This document shows, in pieces, positions 1 to 7,757 of a DNA stretch of 64,000 nt (its first letter is position 1; the number at the start of each line of letters is the position of its first letter). Source of the stretch: Microbacterium sp. SY138 (GTDB lineage Bacteria > Actinomycetota > Actinomycetes > Actinomycetales > Microbacteriaceae); contig NZ_CP155793.1 of assembly GCF_039729145.1 (NCBI RefSeq), positions 3,410,001-3,474,000 on the forward strand, in the 5' to 3' direction. The notes under the pieces are model-generated. The model did not search any database and was not told the DNA's origin. It worked only from the letters and a program-made list of their open reading frames with translations. Both the position numbers and the translations under genes were made by a program.

Positions 1-1548
1 CCGGCTTCCCGGACCGGGCGATGACTTCGCTCTCGACTCCAGACCCTCGAGGGCAACCACAACGGCGCGGAGGAGCGTGCTGTGAGTCTTGTATCCCTCC
101 GGCATCAGCACCTCTTCATCGATGATCTTGCTCATCAAGAGACTCACGTACTGAGGGGCGAACTCGATCCCCCGCCCGGAGGCGCTCAGGTACGCGCAAG
201 CTAGATCGAGGGTGAGGGGCCAATCATCCAGATCCGCCGAAAGCTGACTCGCCTTCCTCCGCCAATCGGCGCTCGGCGCCGAAACCCCCATTCGCATCTC
301 TAACAAGGCAATGGAATCGGTACGAGCGAGATGTGGTACCCCATGCGCCCGCCACCCGGACCACGCAACGGCGTTGGTCGACGTCGCGACGATATCCACG
401 TGTCCGACCAGAGGACGCCACGGCTGAACTTCCTTCGCCGAGGCCGCATTGTCGAACACCAGCAGCCAAGTGTCCGAACTGGCAGCGAAGAGGTCTCGGA
501 AGGATGCCGCGAGCTCAGCGCCGTCCGTTCTCTCGTCGCCGATCCCCTCGGCCTGCTCTGACTCGCCGAGGATTCGCCGGACCGACTGTCGAATCGTGCT
601 CAGATCGTGAGCGTCGATCCACAGGATGTGGTCGTATGACGCAGCGCGATCTCTAGCGAAGGAGGCAGCGATAGTCGATTTTCCCGCCCCCGAGAAGCCT
701 GTCAGAACCGCTCGTCGCGGCTGCCTCGTAGGCATTCCTCGCAGAGCCTCGTCCAGGAAAGCGCGAGCTTCGACACGGGGTATTGCTTCGATGTTGGGGA
801 TGGGTCCAGCCACAACACCCCAGTCATACGCGCCTCTAGCCTGCGCCACGACATGATCGGCGGGATAGAGCATCCGCTCGATCTGTTCGGCGGGAATCTC
901 ACAACCTGGGGTGGTCGCAGAACGCTCGAGCAGCCTCATCGCCACGCTGTAGACGAGGATCTCGGACGACTCCCGGCCGGTTCCCCAACCGAAGGACTGG
1001 CGGAGCGCACGAATACGAGCGGCGAGAAACTCGAACGCATCGGGGAGTTGCCAGGCATCGACCACGACTTCGCATCGCGCGATGCGCCCGAGAACCTCGC
1101 TCGTGCTTTCGACGTTGAGAACGGCGCCCGCAGCCTCGAGAGCACCCTGTATCTCTCGCATGACGTCCGTCCCACCCAGAAGCTGCTGACGGGCAGCGTC
1201 CAGTGCAGCCCCGAGTTGCAGCAATGCTGATGCGACCGGGCGGTTAGTGCGAAAAGTGAATGTGGTGGAGGGCTCTCCTTGGACCATTCGTTCGAACACC
1301 CGAAGCGCTTCGGCGACGGTTACTCGGCGACCTGCAGAGCCAGAGACGCTCGACTTCGCTTGAACGACCCGAACGAACCTGCCCTCCTTGCGAAACGCGT
1401 AGTCGACGATGTCGTCGTCCGCACTCTCGAGGGACAAGGTCCAGTCACGCTCGCCCTGCTCCAAGAGACCGATGACCTCTTCCAGTACGGCAAGGTGCTG
1501 GTACCCAATCCCATACGCCGTCGCAGCCCCACCGCCCCTTCCCACCAT
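1..1548 (-). CDS. Partial nuclease-STAND/NB-ARC ATPase, probable antiphage defence protein
   Basis: The minus-strand frame is open from ATG at 1548 to the window edge (516 codons; C-terminus missing). Upstream AGAGGA gives a fitting ribosome binding site, and an in-frame stop at 1642-1644 bounds the start. The N-terminus has a Gly-rich start, GIGYQ at 13-17, then E41, a D44-D46 cluster and QAK at 63-65. This is the spacing of a PD-(D/E)xK nuclease of the DUF4297/Cap4 kind. A P-loop GFSGAGKST lies at 284-292, a Walker B-like LLVFDNA with D366, a sensor-like IVATSTN at 386-392 and a DWPLTLDLA segment near 442-450 resembling the GLPLA motif of NB-ARC domains. The C-terminal half would carry the sensor. 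Nuclease-STAND fusions (Avs, bNACHT, CapP-like) act in abortive antiphage defence; that role is inferred. Codon use (many GTT, TTG, CTT, AGA) is unlike the flanking genes, suggesting transfer. Confidence 0.75.
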   Translation of the reverse strand, partial: MVGRGGGAATAYGIGYQHLAVLEEVIGLLEQGERDWTLSLESADDDIVDYAFRKEGRFVRVVQAKSSVSGSAGRRVTVAEALRVFERMVQGEPSTTFTFRTNRPVASALLQLGAALDAARQQLLGGTDVMREIQGALEAAGAVLNVESTSEVLGRIARCEVVVDAWQLPDAFEFLAARIRALRQSFGWGTGRESSEILVYSVAMRLLERSATTPGCEIPAEQIERMLYPADHVVAQARGAYDWGVVAGPIPNIEAIPRVEARAFLDEALRGMPTRQPRRAVLTGFSGAGKSTIAASFARDRAASYDHILWIDAHDLSTIRQSVRRILGESEQAEGIGDERTDGAELAASFRDLFAASSDTWLLVFDNAASAKEVQPWRPLVGHVDIVATSTNAVAWSGWRAHGVPHLARTDSIALLEMRMGVSAPSADWRRKASQLSADLDDWPLTLDLACAYLSASGRGIEFAPQYVSLLMSKIIDEEVLMPEGYKTHSTLLRAVVVALEGLESRAKSSPGPGSR

Positions 1549-1770
1549 GGTCTCAGTCCTCTGGAGGGCAGCAAAGGTTGGTCGTGAAGGCGTACGCACC
1601 GAGCCGCGCGGTGCAGCCCGCCGCCGACGGGCACGAGAGTCTCATTGCGCTCTTCCGTACCCTAAGGGTCTGGAGACGCTCCGAATGCACATCGAACATG
1701 CGTCGACAGTATCGAACGGGCAGACAGAAGCAATCGCCAACTCTGCCAATACTCCCCGTACGCTGGCCGC

Positions 1771-2286
1771 ATGACTACTCTGATCCTCACCGTCGCGGGT
1801 GCAGACCGTCCTGGCCTCGTGGCCGCCGTCGCCGATGTCGTGGATGCGCACGGCGGCAACTGGGAGAACAGCTCACTGGCCGAGCTCGCCGGCACGTTCG
1901 CCGGCGTGATCGAGGTCTCGGTCGCGGATGACCGGGAGGCCGAGCTGTCGTCCGCGCTGCGCGGCCTGCAGGGTCAGGGACTCCTCACGCTCGCCGTGCT
2001 CACCGGCACTCCGGATGCGGCTGCCGACGACGATCAGCTGCTCGAGATCCAGGTGCTCGGCAACGACCGCCCCGGCATCGTGCGCGAGGTCTCCGGCGTG
2101 CTGAGTGCGCACGCCCTGAGCATCGAGGAGCTCGCCACCGAGACTCGAGATGCCGCGATGGCCGGAGGGCGTCTGTTCGAAGCATCGGTCACCGCGAAGG
2201 TCCCCGCCTCCGTCGACCTCGACGCGCTGCGCACCGACCTCGAACGCATCGCCGCCGAGATCCAGGTCGACATCACCCTCGGCTGA
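1771..2286 (+). CDS. Double ACT-domain protein, GcvR-like
   Basis: A 171-residue cytoplasmic protein made of two ACT domains, about 1-75 (begins TTLILTVAGADRPGLVAAVADVV) and 90-171 (LEIQVLGNDRPGIVREVSGVL). Each has the DRPG(L/I)V turn that binds small ligands, usually amino acids. This two-ACT layout matches the glycine cleavage repressor GcvR family, which acts through protein contacts rather than DNA binding. No GcvA-like partner is adjacent, so the target is unknown. It diverges from the STAND gene at the left edge and is convergent with the GntR regulator 20 bases downstream. No obvious ribosome binding site is seen. Confidence 0.8.
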   Translation: MTTLILTVAGADRPGLVAAVADVVDAHGGNWENSSLAELAGTFAGVIEVSVADDREAELSSALRGLQGQGLLTLAVLTGTPDAAADDDQLLEIQVLGNDRPGIVREVSGVLSAHALSIEELATETRDAAMAGGRLFEASVTAKVPASVDLDALRTDLERIAAEIQVDITLG

Positions 2287-2305
2287 CCGGCCCGCAGGAC
2301 GCGCG

Positions 2306-2989
2306 TCAGTCCTCGAGCCCCGAGTACCGCCGCACCCAGTACTCGGTGTACGCGACGTGGGCGGAGGCCGCGGCACTCGCGGCGACCGGGTCCGCCGCCG
2401 CCAGGCCGCGCAGGATCGCGCGGTGCCCGGCATCGGAATGCACCTTGAGCTCGGCCGCATCCTCGGGGTCGGAGATGCGATACGCCCGCGACCGCGATCG
2501 CAGCACGTCGATCAGGCTGGTCAGCGCTTCGTTCCCCGCGACGCCGGAGATCGCCATGTGGAACTCGTGGTCGAGCCGCGACTGCGCCTCGAAGTCGGTG
2601 GTCGCCTCGATCTCGTCGAGCACGCGGTCCAGGGCCTCCACGGTCTCGTCGTCGATGCGGGCGGCGGCGAGCGCGGCCGCATGCGGTTCGAGCACGCGGC
2701 GGAGTTCGGTCAGTTCGAGCACGCCCGCCATCGGCAGCAGCCCGACCGTGAGCGACAGACTGCCGATCAGGTCGGCCGCGCGCAGCTCGCTGACGTAGCT
2801 GCCCGAGCCGTGACGGGTGTCGAGCACGCCGAGGGCGGCCAGCATCCGGATCGCTTCGCGGAGAGACCCGCGGGAGACGCCGAGACGTTCGCAGAGCTCG
2901 CCTTCGCTCGGCAGTCGGTCTCCGGGCCGCAGCGCACCGTCGGCGATCAGCGCCCGCAGCCCGTGCAACGCCGTGTCGAGTGCGCTCAT
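2306..2989 (-). CDS. GntR/FadR-family transcriptional regulator (FCD domain)
   Basis: A 227-residue regulator. The N-terminal winged helix (about 5-70) has GALRPGDRLPSEGELCERLGVSRGSLREAIRML; the all-helical FCD ligand domain follows (about 85-215) with metal-site residues in the LDHEFH and GHRAIL segments. ATG at 2989 is preferred over ATG at 2995 because AGAGGA sits 5 bases before it, whereas it abuts the earlier codon. The gene diverges from an aminotransferase/ABC importer operon, and two 11-bp sites matching the FadR-subfamily operator TnGTnnnACnA lie in the 165-bp gap. It most likely represses that operon and itself until the transported substrate or its product binds the FCD domain; the ligand is not deducible. 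Confidence 0.88.
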   Translation of the reverse strand: MSALDTALHGLRALIADGALRPGDRLPSEGELCERLGVSRGSLREAIRMLAALGVLDTRHGSGSYVSELRAADLIGSLSLTVGLLPMAGVLELTELRRVLEPHAAALAAARIDDETVEALDRVLDEIEATTDFEAQSRLDHEFHMAISGVAGNEALTSLIDVLRSRSRAYRISDPEDAAELKVHSDAGHRAILRGLAAADPVAASAAASAHVAYTEYWVRRYSGLED

Positions 2990-3054
2990 CGTCATCCTCT
3001 CTGACACTCCCCCACCCCTCGTGAAGTCTGTCGGAACTCCCCTTCGCAGGAAAC

Positions 3055-3065
3055 TCGTATGACAA
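3055..3065. promoter_or_regulatory. Predicted FadR-type GntR operator 1
   Basis: TCGTATGACAA fits the FadR-subfamily consensus TnGTnnnACnA on both strands. It lies 65 bases upstream of the GntR regulator start, in the divergent gap, and pairs with a second site 63 bases away. Confidence 0.55.
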
Positions 3066-3117
3066 CTATGTTTCATCTTCACCTTTTCATGGCAGTTTTC
3101 CACGGCATGTGGCAAAG

Positions 3118-3128
3118 TTGTGCAACAA
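3118..3128. promoter_or_regulatory. Predicted FadR-type GntR operator 2
   Basis: TTGTGCAACAA fits TnGTnnnACnA and is the core of a longer inverted repeat, AGTTGT-GCA-ACAACT (3116-3130). It ends 26 bases before the aminotransferase start, so a bound repressor would overlap the initiation region of the importer operon. Confidence 0.6.
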
Positions 3129-3154
3129 CTCGCCCGACTCATCGATGAGGACTG

Positions 3155-4390
3155 ATGCCCACACCGCTGTTCCCCGCACCGCTCACGCTGAACTCCGGCA
3201 TGCGAGCGCGCGACGCCTGGCCCCTCGACCCGGCGGTGATCCACCTCAATCACGGATCCTTCGGCGCGGTCCCGTCCGTCGTCGTCGAGCACCAGGACGC
3301 CCTGCGCCGCCGCGCGGACCTCAGCCCCGTCGAGTGGTTCCCGCGCATCGCCGAGCGCGTGCGGGCGGCCCGCGAGCGCACCGCCCCGTTCGTGGGCGCG
3401 CGCGCCGAGGACAGCGCCTTCGTACCCAACGCCTCGGCCGCCGCGACCGTCGTCTACAACGCCCTGCAGCTCGAAGCCGGCGACGAGATCCTGGTGACCG
3501 ACCAGGGCTACGGCGCCATCACCATGGGAGCCGAGCGCCTCGCCCGTCGGTTCGGGGCGCGCGTGCGCACCGTCGCCCTGCCGCTGCTCTCCTCCGACGA
3601 CGAGATCGTTCAGCTCTTCGCCGATGAGCTCACCCCCCGCACGCGTCTGATCGTGGTCGACCAGATCACCTCCCCGACCGCCCGCGTGCTGCCCACCCGA
3701 CGCATCGCCGATGCGGCAGCCGAGCGCGGCGTGCGCACGCTCGTCGACGGCGCCCACGCCCCCGGCCTCATCGCGGATGCGGCTACCGTCGCGGGTGGCG
3801 ACTGGTGGTTCGGGAACATGCACAAATGGCCGTGCGCCCCGCGCGGCTCCGCCCTGCTGGTGACCTCCGCCGCCGACCGCGACGAGCTCTGGCCGCTCAT
3901 CGACTCGTGGGCCGCGCGGGAGGCGTACCCCTCCCGTTTCGACACGCAGGGAACGATCGACGCCACCACGTACCTGGCCACCCCGACCGCGATCGACTTC
4001 ATCGAGAGCGAGTTCGGCTGGGCCTCGGCCCGCACGGCTATGGCCGAGATCGCGGATGCCGGGGCCGAGCTGATCGCCGAAGCCCTGCGCCCGTACGGCG
4101 ACGAGGACCCGCTCACCCCGCTCCCCTCACCCGTGCCGTCGATGCGGCTGGTGCGCCTTCCGCTCGGGCTCGGCGCGACCCGCGAAGACGCCGACGCCCT
4201 GCGGATGGACCTGCTCGACGAGGTCGGCGTCGAGACGGCGTTCACGAGCTTCCGCGGGGTCGGCTACTTCCGGCTCTCGGCCCACCTCTACAACGAGGCC
4301 GCCGACTACGAGACCTTCGTCGAGCGCTGCGTGCCGCAGATCCTGAGCCGGGCCGGCATCCGTCCCGCCGACTCCCTCATCGTCCCCTGA
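3155..4390 (+). CDS. Class V PLP-dependent aminotransferase (isopenicillin N epimerase-like)
   Basis: A 411-residue fold-type I PLP enzyme of the class V/cysteine desulfurase superfamily. The N-terminal NHGSFG motif and WFPRIAERV segment are typical of the isopenicillin N epimerase-like/EgtE subgroup. LVDGAHAPG holds the Asp that binds the PLP pyridine nitrogen, and the Schiff-base Lys is in NMHKWPCAPRG. GAGGA lies 5 bases before the ATG. It is the first gene of an operon with a sugar-type ABC importer and is controlled by the divergent GntR. It may process the imported compound (transamination, beta-elimination or epimerisation); the substrate cannot be read from sequence. Confidence 0.85.
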   Translation: MPTPLFPAPLTLNSGMRARDAWPLDPAVIHLNHGSFGAVPSVVVEHQDALRRRADLSPVEWFPRIAERVRAARERTAPFVGARAEDSAFVPNASAAATVVYNALQLEAGDEILVTDQGYGAITMGAERLARRFGARVRTVALPLLSSDDEIVQLFADELTPRTRLIVVDQITSPTARVLPTRRIADAAAERGVRTLVDGAHAPGLIADAATVAGGDWWFGNMHKWPCAPRGSALLVTSAADRDELWPLIDSWAAREAYPSRFDTQGTIDATTYLATPTAIDFIESEFGWASARTAMAEIADAGAELIAEALRPYGDEDPLTPLPSPVPSMRLVRLPLGLGATREDADALRMDLLDEVGVETAFTSFRGVGYFRLSAHLYNEAADYETFVERCVPQILSRAGIRPADSLIVP

Positions 4391-4441
4391 CCGCAACACC
4401 CACCCGACCGCAACACCCACCCGACCGCAACACCCACCCCC
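4391..4441. repeat. Three tandem 17-bp repeats in operon spacer
   Basis: CCGCAACACCCACCCGA occurs twice exactly (4391-4407, 4408-4424) and a third time with two changes at its end (4425-4441). The array fills the gap between the aminotransferase stop and the ribosome binding site of the lipoprotein gene, and is C-rich and purine-poor on the coding strand, so the transcript should be unstructured there. Confidence 0.85.
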
Positions 4442-4461
4442 ACCCCACCGAGAGGCACATC

Positions 4462-5772
4462 GTGAAGAACAAGATCTTGACGACCGCAGCGGGATTCGGC
4501 ACCGTCGCCGTCCTCGCTCTCACCGGCTGTTCCGCAAGCTCCGGCCCGTCCACCGACGGCACCGTCACCCTGCAGATGGTCGAGAGCCTGACCAACCCCG
4601 CCCGCACCGAGCTCCTGCGCGGGCTGCTCGACGACTTCGAGAAGGCGAACCCGAAGATAACGGTCAACCTCGTCTCGCCTCCCACCGAGCAGGCCGACGC
4701 GAAGATCCAGCAGATGCTGCAGTCCGGCAAGGGCGTCGACGTGCTGGAGGTGCGTGACATCACGGTCGGGCCGTTCGCGAACAACGGCTGGCTCTACGAC
4801 CTGGGCCCCAACCTCGAGAAGTGGGACGGCTGGGACGCGCTGACCGACAACGCCCAGTCCGCTTCGGTCGCCGCCGACGGCAAGAGCTACTTCGTGCCCT
4901 ACGGCTTCTACGGGCTGTCGCTGTTCTACCGCACCGACCTGGTGAAGGACGCAGGCTTCGACGGTCCGCCGCACAGCTGGAAGGACCTTCTGGAGCAGGC
5001 GAGCACGATCCAGGACCCGTCGAACAACATCTACGGCTACGCCTTCCGCGGCGGTCAGAACGCCAACAGCAACGTGGTCGCGGCGATCGAGGCGTACACG
5101 ATCGACGGACTCGACGTCGACGACGCGTTCCTGATGGAGGACGGCTCGACGATCTTCGCCGCACCCGAGGCACAGGACGCCGTCGACGACTACTTCGATC
5201 TGTTCAAGGAAGCCTCCCCGCCCTCCGCGGTCTCGTGGGGCTACCCCGAGATGGTCGCCGGCTTCACGAACGGCACCACGGCGTTCCTGCTGCAGGACCC
5301 CGAGGTCATCGCGACCGTGCAGGACTCCTCGCTGACCGAGGACCAGTGGGACACCGCTCCCCTGCTCGTCGGCCCCTCGGGCAAGGCCGCGCAGCCACTC
5401 GCCGTCGCGGGCTGGGGCGTCGCCGAGAACAGCGAGAACAAGGAGGCGGCCGTCAAGCTCGTCGAGTTCCTGTCGTCCGCCGAGCCCGCCACCGAGTTCG
5501 CACAGGCCAACAGCCTGGTGCCGATCATCACGGCCGCCGCCGACGACGAGTTCTACTCGTCCGGCCCGTGGACCAGCTACGTCACCATGACCGAAGACCC
5601 GGAGACCTACGTCAACGTGCGCCAGCCGCGCGGGGTCAGCTGGTGGACCGAGTGGATCCAGAAGTCCGACCAGGACGTGCAGAACGTGCTGCTGGGCAAC
5701 ATGTCGACCAGCGACCTGCTGGCCTCGTGGGATGCGTTCTGGACCGAGAAGTACGCCGCGGAAAAGGGCTGA
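4462..5772 (+). CDS. ABC importer substrate-binding lipoprotein (family 1)
   Basis: A 436-residue extracytoplasmic solute-binding protein. GTG at 4462 is chosen because GAGAGG sits 7 bases upstream and the reading gives a proper lipoprotein signal: KNK, a hydrophobic stretch and lipobox ALTGC with Cys23. The mature part resembles family 1 (maltose/multiple-sugar) binding proteins: early MVESLTNPARTELLRGLLDDFEKANPKI, then VSPPTEQADAKIQQML and Trp/Tyr-rich binding-cleft segments. The frame is open far upstream but that part overlaps the aminotransferase. It captures the substrate for the two permeases that follow by 3 bases. The family suggests a sugar or sugar-like ligand, but an amino-sugar or other amine would fit the aminotransferase neighbour. 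Confidence 0.88.
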   Translation: MKNKILTTAAGFGTVAVLALTGCSASSGPSTDGTVTLQMVESLTNPARTELLRGLLDDFEKANPKITVNLVSPPTEQADAKIQQMLQSGKGVDVLEVRDITVGPFANNGWLYDLGPNLEKWDGWDALTDNAQSASVAADGKSYFVPYGFYGLSLFYRTDLVKDAGFDGPPHSWKDLLEQASTIQDPSNNIYGYAFRGGQNANSNVVAAIEAYTIDGLDVDDAFLMEDGSTIFAAPEAQDAVDDYFDLFKEASPPSAVSWGYPEMVAGFTNGTTAFLLQDPEVIATVQDSSLTEDQWDTAPLLVGPSGKAAQPLAVAGWGVAENSENKEAAVKLVEFLSSAEPATEFAQANSLVPIITAAADDEFYSSGPWTSYVTMTEDPETYVNVRQPRGVSWWTEWIQKSDQDVQNVLLGNMSTSDLLASWDAFWTEKYAAEKG

Positions 5773-5775
5773 CCT

Positions 5776-6738
5776 GTGGCCCGCACCGCTCAGAAGGGAG
5801 GCTCCGTCGGCACTGCTTCGCAGCAGACCGCCGCCGGGGCCTCCCCGGCATCCCGCCGACGCCCGTTCCGCGGCCGCCAGGCGTGGACGCTGCTGGCCTT
5901 CCTCGCGCCGGCGATCGTCTTCGTCTGCTGGTTCACCTACTGGCCGATGCTGCAGGGCGCGCGCATGGCCTTCCACGACTGGAACCTGTGGGACCTCACC
6001 TCGACGCCGTTCGTCGGCTTCGACAACTTCCTCGCGGTGTTCCGGGATCCTGCCTTCCCGACCGTGGCGTGGAACTCCGTGCTCTGGGTCGTCGGCTCGC
6101 TCGTGCCGCAGCTCGTGATCGGATTCCTGATCGCCCTGGCCCTGCGCAAGAGGTTCCGCTTCCGCGGCCTCTACCAGGCGCTCGTGTTCTTCCCGTGGGC
6201 GGTGTCGGGCTTCCTGATCGGCATGCTGTTCCGCTGGATGTTCAACGCGGAGTTCGGCGTGGTCAACGACCTGCTCATGAAGGCGGGGCTGATCGACGCC
6301 CCGCTCCCCTGGTTGGCTGATCCGAAGCTCGCGATGTTCGCGGTGATCGTCGCCAACGTCTGGTACGGCGTGACGTTCTTCGCGATCATGATCCTCGCGG
6401 CGCTGCAGTCGGTGCCCGACGAGATGCTGGAGGCGGCGAGCCTCGACGGCGCGGGCAAGTTCCGGCAGCTGTTCTCGATCATCATCCCGTACATCTCGAT
6501 GACGCTGCTGCTGACGATCCTGCTGCGGGTGATCTGGATCTTCAACTTCCCCGACATCATCTACGCGATGACCAACGGCGGACCCGCCAACCAGACGCAC
6601 ATCATCACGACCTGGATGATCAACTACACCCAGCAGGGCAACTACGGCTTCGCGAGCGCGATCGGCCTCATCGTGATGGCGGTCCTGTTCGTGTTCTGCG
6701 CGTTCTACCTGATGGCGATGCGGAGAGTGCAGCGATGA
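5776..6738 (+). CDS. ABC importer permease, MalF-type
   Basis: A 320-residue inner-membrane permease with about six transmembrane helices, starting near residue 38 (WTLLAFLAPAIVFVCWFTYW). The cytoplasmic EAA loop that docks the ATPase is MLEAASLDGAGKFRQLFSII near 215-235. The GTG start is 3 bases after the lipoprotein stop, with AAGGG upstream inside the previous gene. It forms the channel heterodimer with the next gene. There is no ATPase in the operon, so a shared MsiK-type ATPase encoded elsewhere is expected, as is common for actinobacterial sugar importers. Confidence 0.9.
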   Translation: MARTAQKGGSVGTASQQTAAGASPASRRRPFRGRQAWTLLAFLAPAIVFVCWFTYWPMLQGARMAFHDWNLWDLTSTPFVGFDNFLAVFRDPAFPTVAWNSVLWVVGSLVPQLVIGFLIALALRKRFRFRGLYQALVFFPWAVSGFLIGMLFRWMFNAEFGVVNDLLMKAGLIDAPLPWLADPKLAMFAVIVANVWYGVTFFAIMILAALQSVPDEMLEAASLDGAGKFRQLFSIIIPYISMTLLLTILLRVIWIFNFPDIIYAMTNGGPANQTHIITTWMINYTQQGNYGFASAIGLIVMAVLFVFCAFYLMAMRRVQR

Positions 6739-7655
6739 CCATGACAGACGCCTCGCGGACAGGTTCCTCGATCACCGAGACCCGGCGCATCACCGTCCCC
6801 GATCCGGCATCCGCCCCGCGACCGAAGCCGCGTGTCACGGTCGGCGGTGTCATCCGCGTCGTGGGCCTCGGCCTCTGGCTCGTGATCACGCTGTTCCCGC
6901 TGTACTGGATCGCGCTGACGTCGATCAAGTCGCCGGGGACGATCAACCGGTTCCCGATCGAGTACTGGCCGAGCGAGCCGTCGCTCGAGAACTACATCAG
7001 CCTCTTCCAGAAGAGCTCGTTCGGCGTCTTCCTCGGCAACTCCGCCCTGGTCGCGGTCGTCGGCGGTGCCGTGGCCACCCTCATCGCCCTGTTGAGCGCC
7101 TACGTGCTGGCCCGGTTCGAGTTCCGCGGCAAGGGGACGATCCTGATCGCGTTCCTGCTCACGCAGATGATTCCGGCGTTCATCGCGCTCGGCCCGCTGT
7201 ATTCGATGATGACCGACCTGGGACTGGTCGACACCAAACCCGGCCTGATCCTCGTCTACATCGCGATCTGCATCCCGTTCTCGACCGTCATGCTCCGCGG
7301 CTTCTTCGAGAACGTGCCGGACGCGCTCGAAGAGGCGGCGATGATCGACGGATGCTCACGCCTCGGCGCTCTGTTCCGGGTGCTCGTCCCGGTGATGACC
7401 CCCGGCATCATCGCGGCGTTCATCTTCAACTTCGTCAATTGCTGGAACGAGCTGTTCCTGTCGGTCGTGCTCATGAACACCGACGCGAACCGCACCGTGC
7501 CGTCGGCGCTGAACGGCTTCATCTCCACCTTCAACATCGACTGGGGTTCGATGAGCGCCGCCGCGGTCCTCACGATCCTGCCGACCATGGCGATGTTCGC
7601 CCTCGCGAGTCGCTGGATCGTGCAGGGCCTGACCGCGGGTGCGGTCAAGGAATGA
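6735..7655 (+). CDS. ABC importer permease, MalG-type
   Basis: A 306-residue permease with six predicted helices after a 35-residue cytoplasmic lead. The EAA loop is ALEEAAMIDGCSRLGALFRV, followed by LVPVMTPGI, both diagnostic of the MalG-type subunit. It overlaps the preceding permease gene by 4 bases (ATGA), a sign of translational coupling. The gene is the last of the operon and is followed by a long palindromic element shared with one other convergent gap of the window. Confidence 0.9.
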   Translation: MTMTDASRTGSSITETRRITVPDPASAPRPKPRVTVGGVIRVVGLGLWLVITLFPLYWIALTSIKSPGTINRFPIEYWPSEPSLENYISLFQKSSFGVFLGNSALVAVVGGAVATLIALLSAYVLARFEFRGKGTILIAFLLTQMIPAFIALGPLYSMMTDLGLVDTKPGLILVYIAICIPFSTVMLRGFFENVPDALEEAAMIDGCSRLGALFRVLVPVMTPGIIAAFIFNFVNCWNELFLSVVLMNTDANRTVPSALNGFISTFNIDWGSMSAAAVLTILPTMAMFALASRWIVQGLTAGAVKE

Positions 7656-7659
7656 CCGT

Positions 7660-7743
7660 CGCCGAGACCCACGCCCAACGTCGAGACCCACCCGCGCGTA
7701 CGTCAGCGGGGGTGGGTCTCGACGTTACCGATGGGTCTCGGCG
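7660..7743. repeat. Nested palindromic element (REP-like, probable bidirectional terminator)
   Basis: An inner stem of 17 bp pairs 7677-7693 with 7710-7726 (AACGTCGAGACCCACCC and its exact complement). An outer stem of 12 bp pairs 7660-7671 with 7732-7743 (CGCCGAGACCCA). The motif CGAGACCCA thus occurs twice in each orientation. It lies between convergent genes and has the same architecture as the element at 51265-51339. Transcription termination from both sides is the simplest role. Confidence 0.75.
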
Positions 7744-7757
7744 TCAGATCAGGGCAC

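Noticed and set aside
4306..6600. A 764-codon minus-strand open frame opposite the ABC importer
   Set aside because: Translation is Arg/Asp/Val-rich shadow of the lipoprotein and permease genes, which have exact family motifs.
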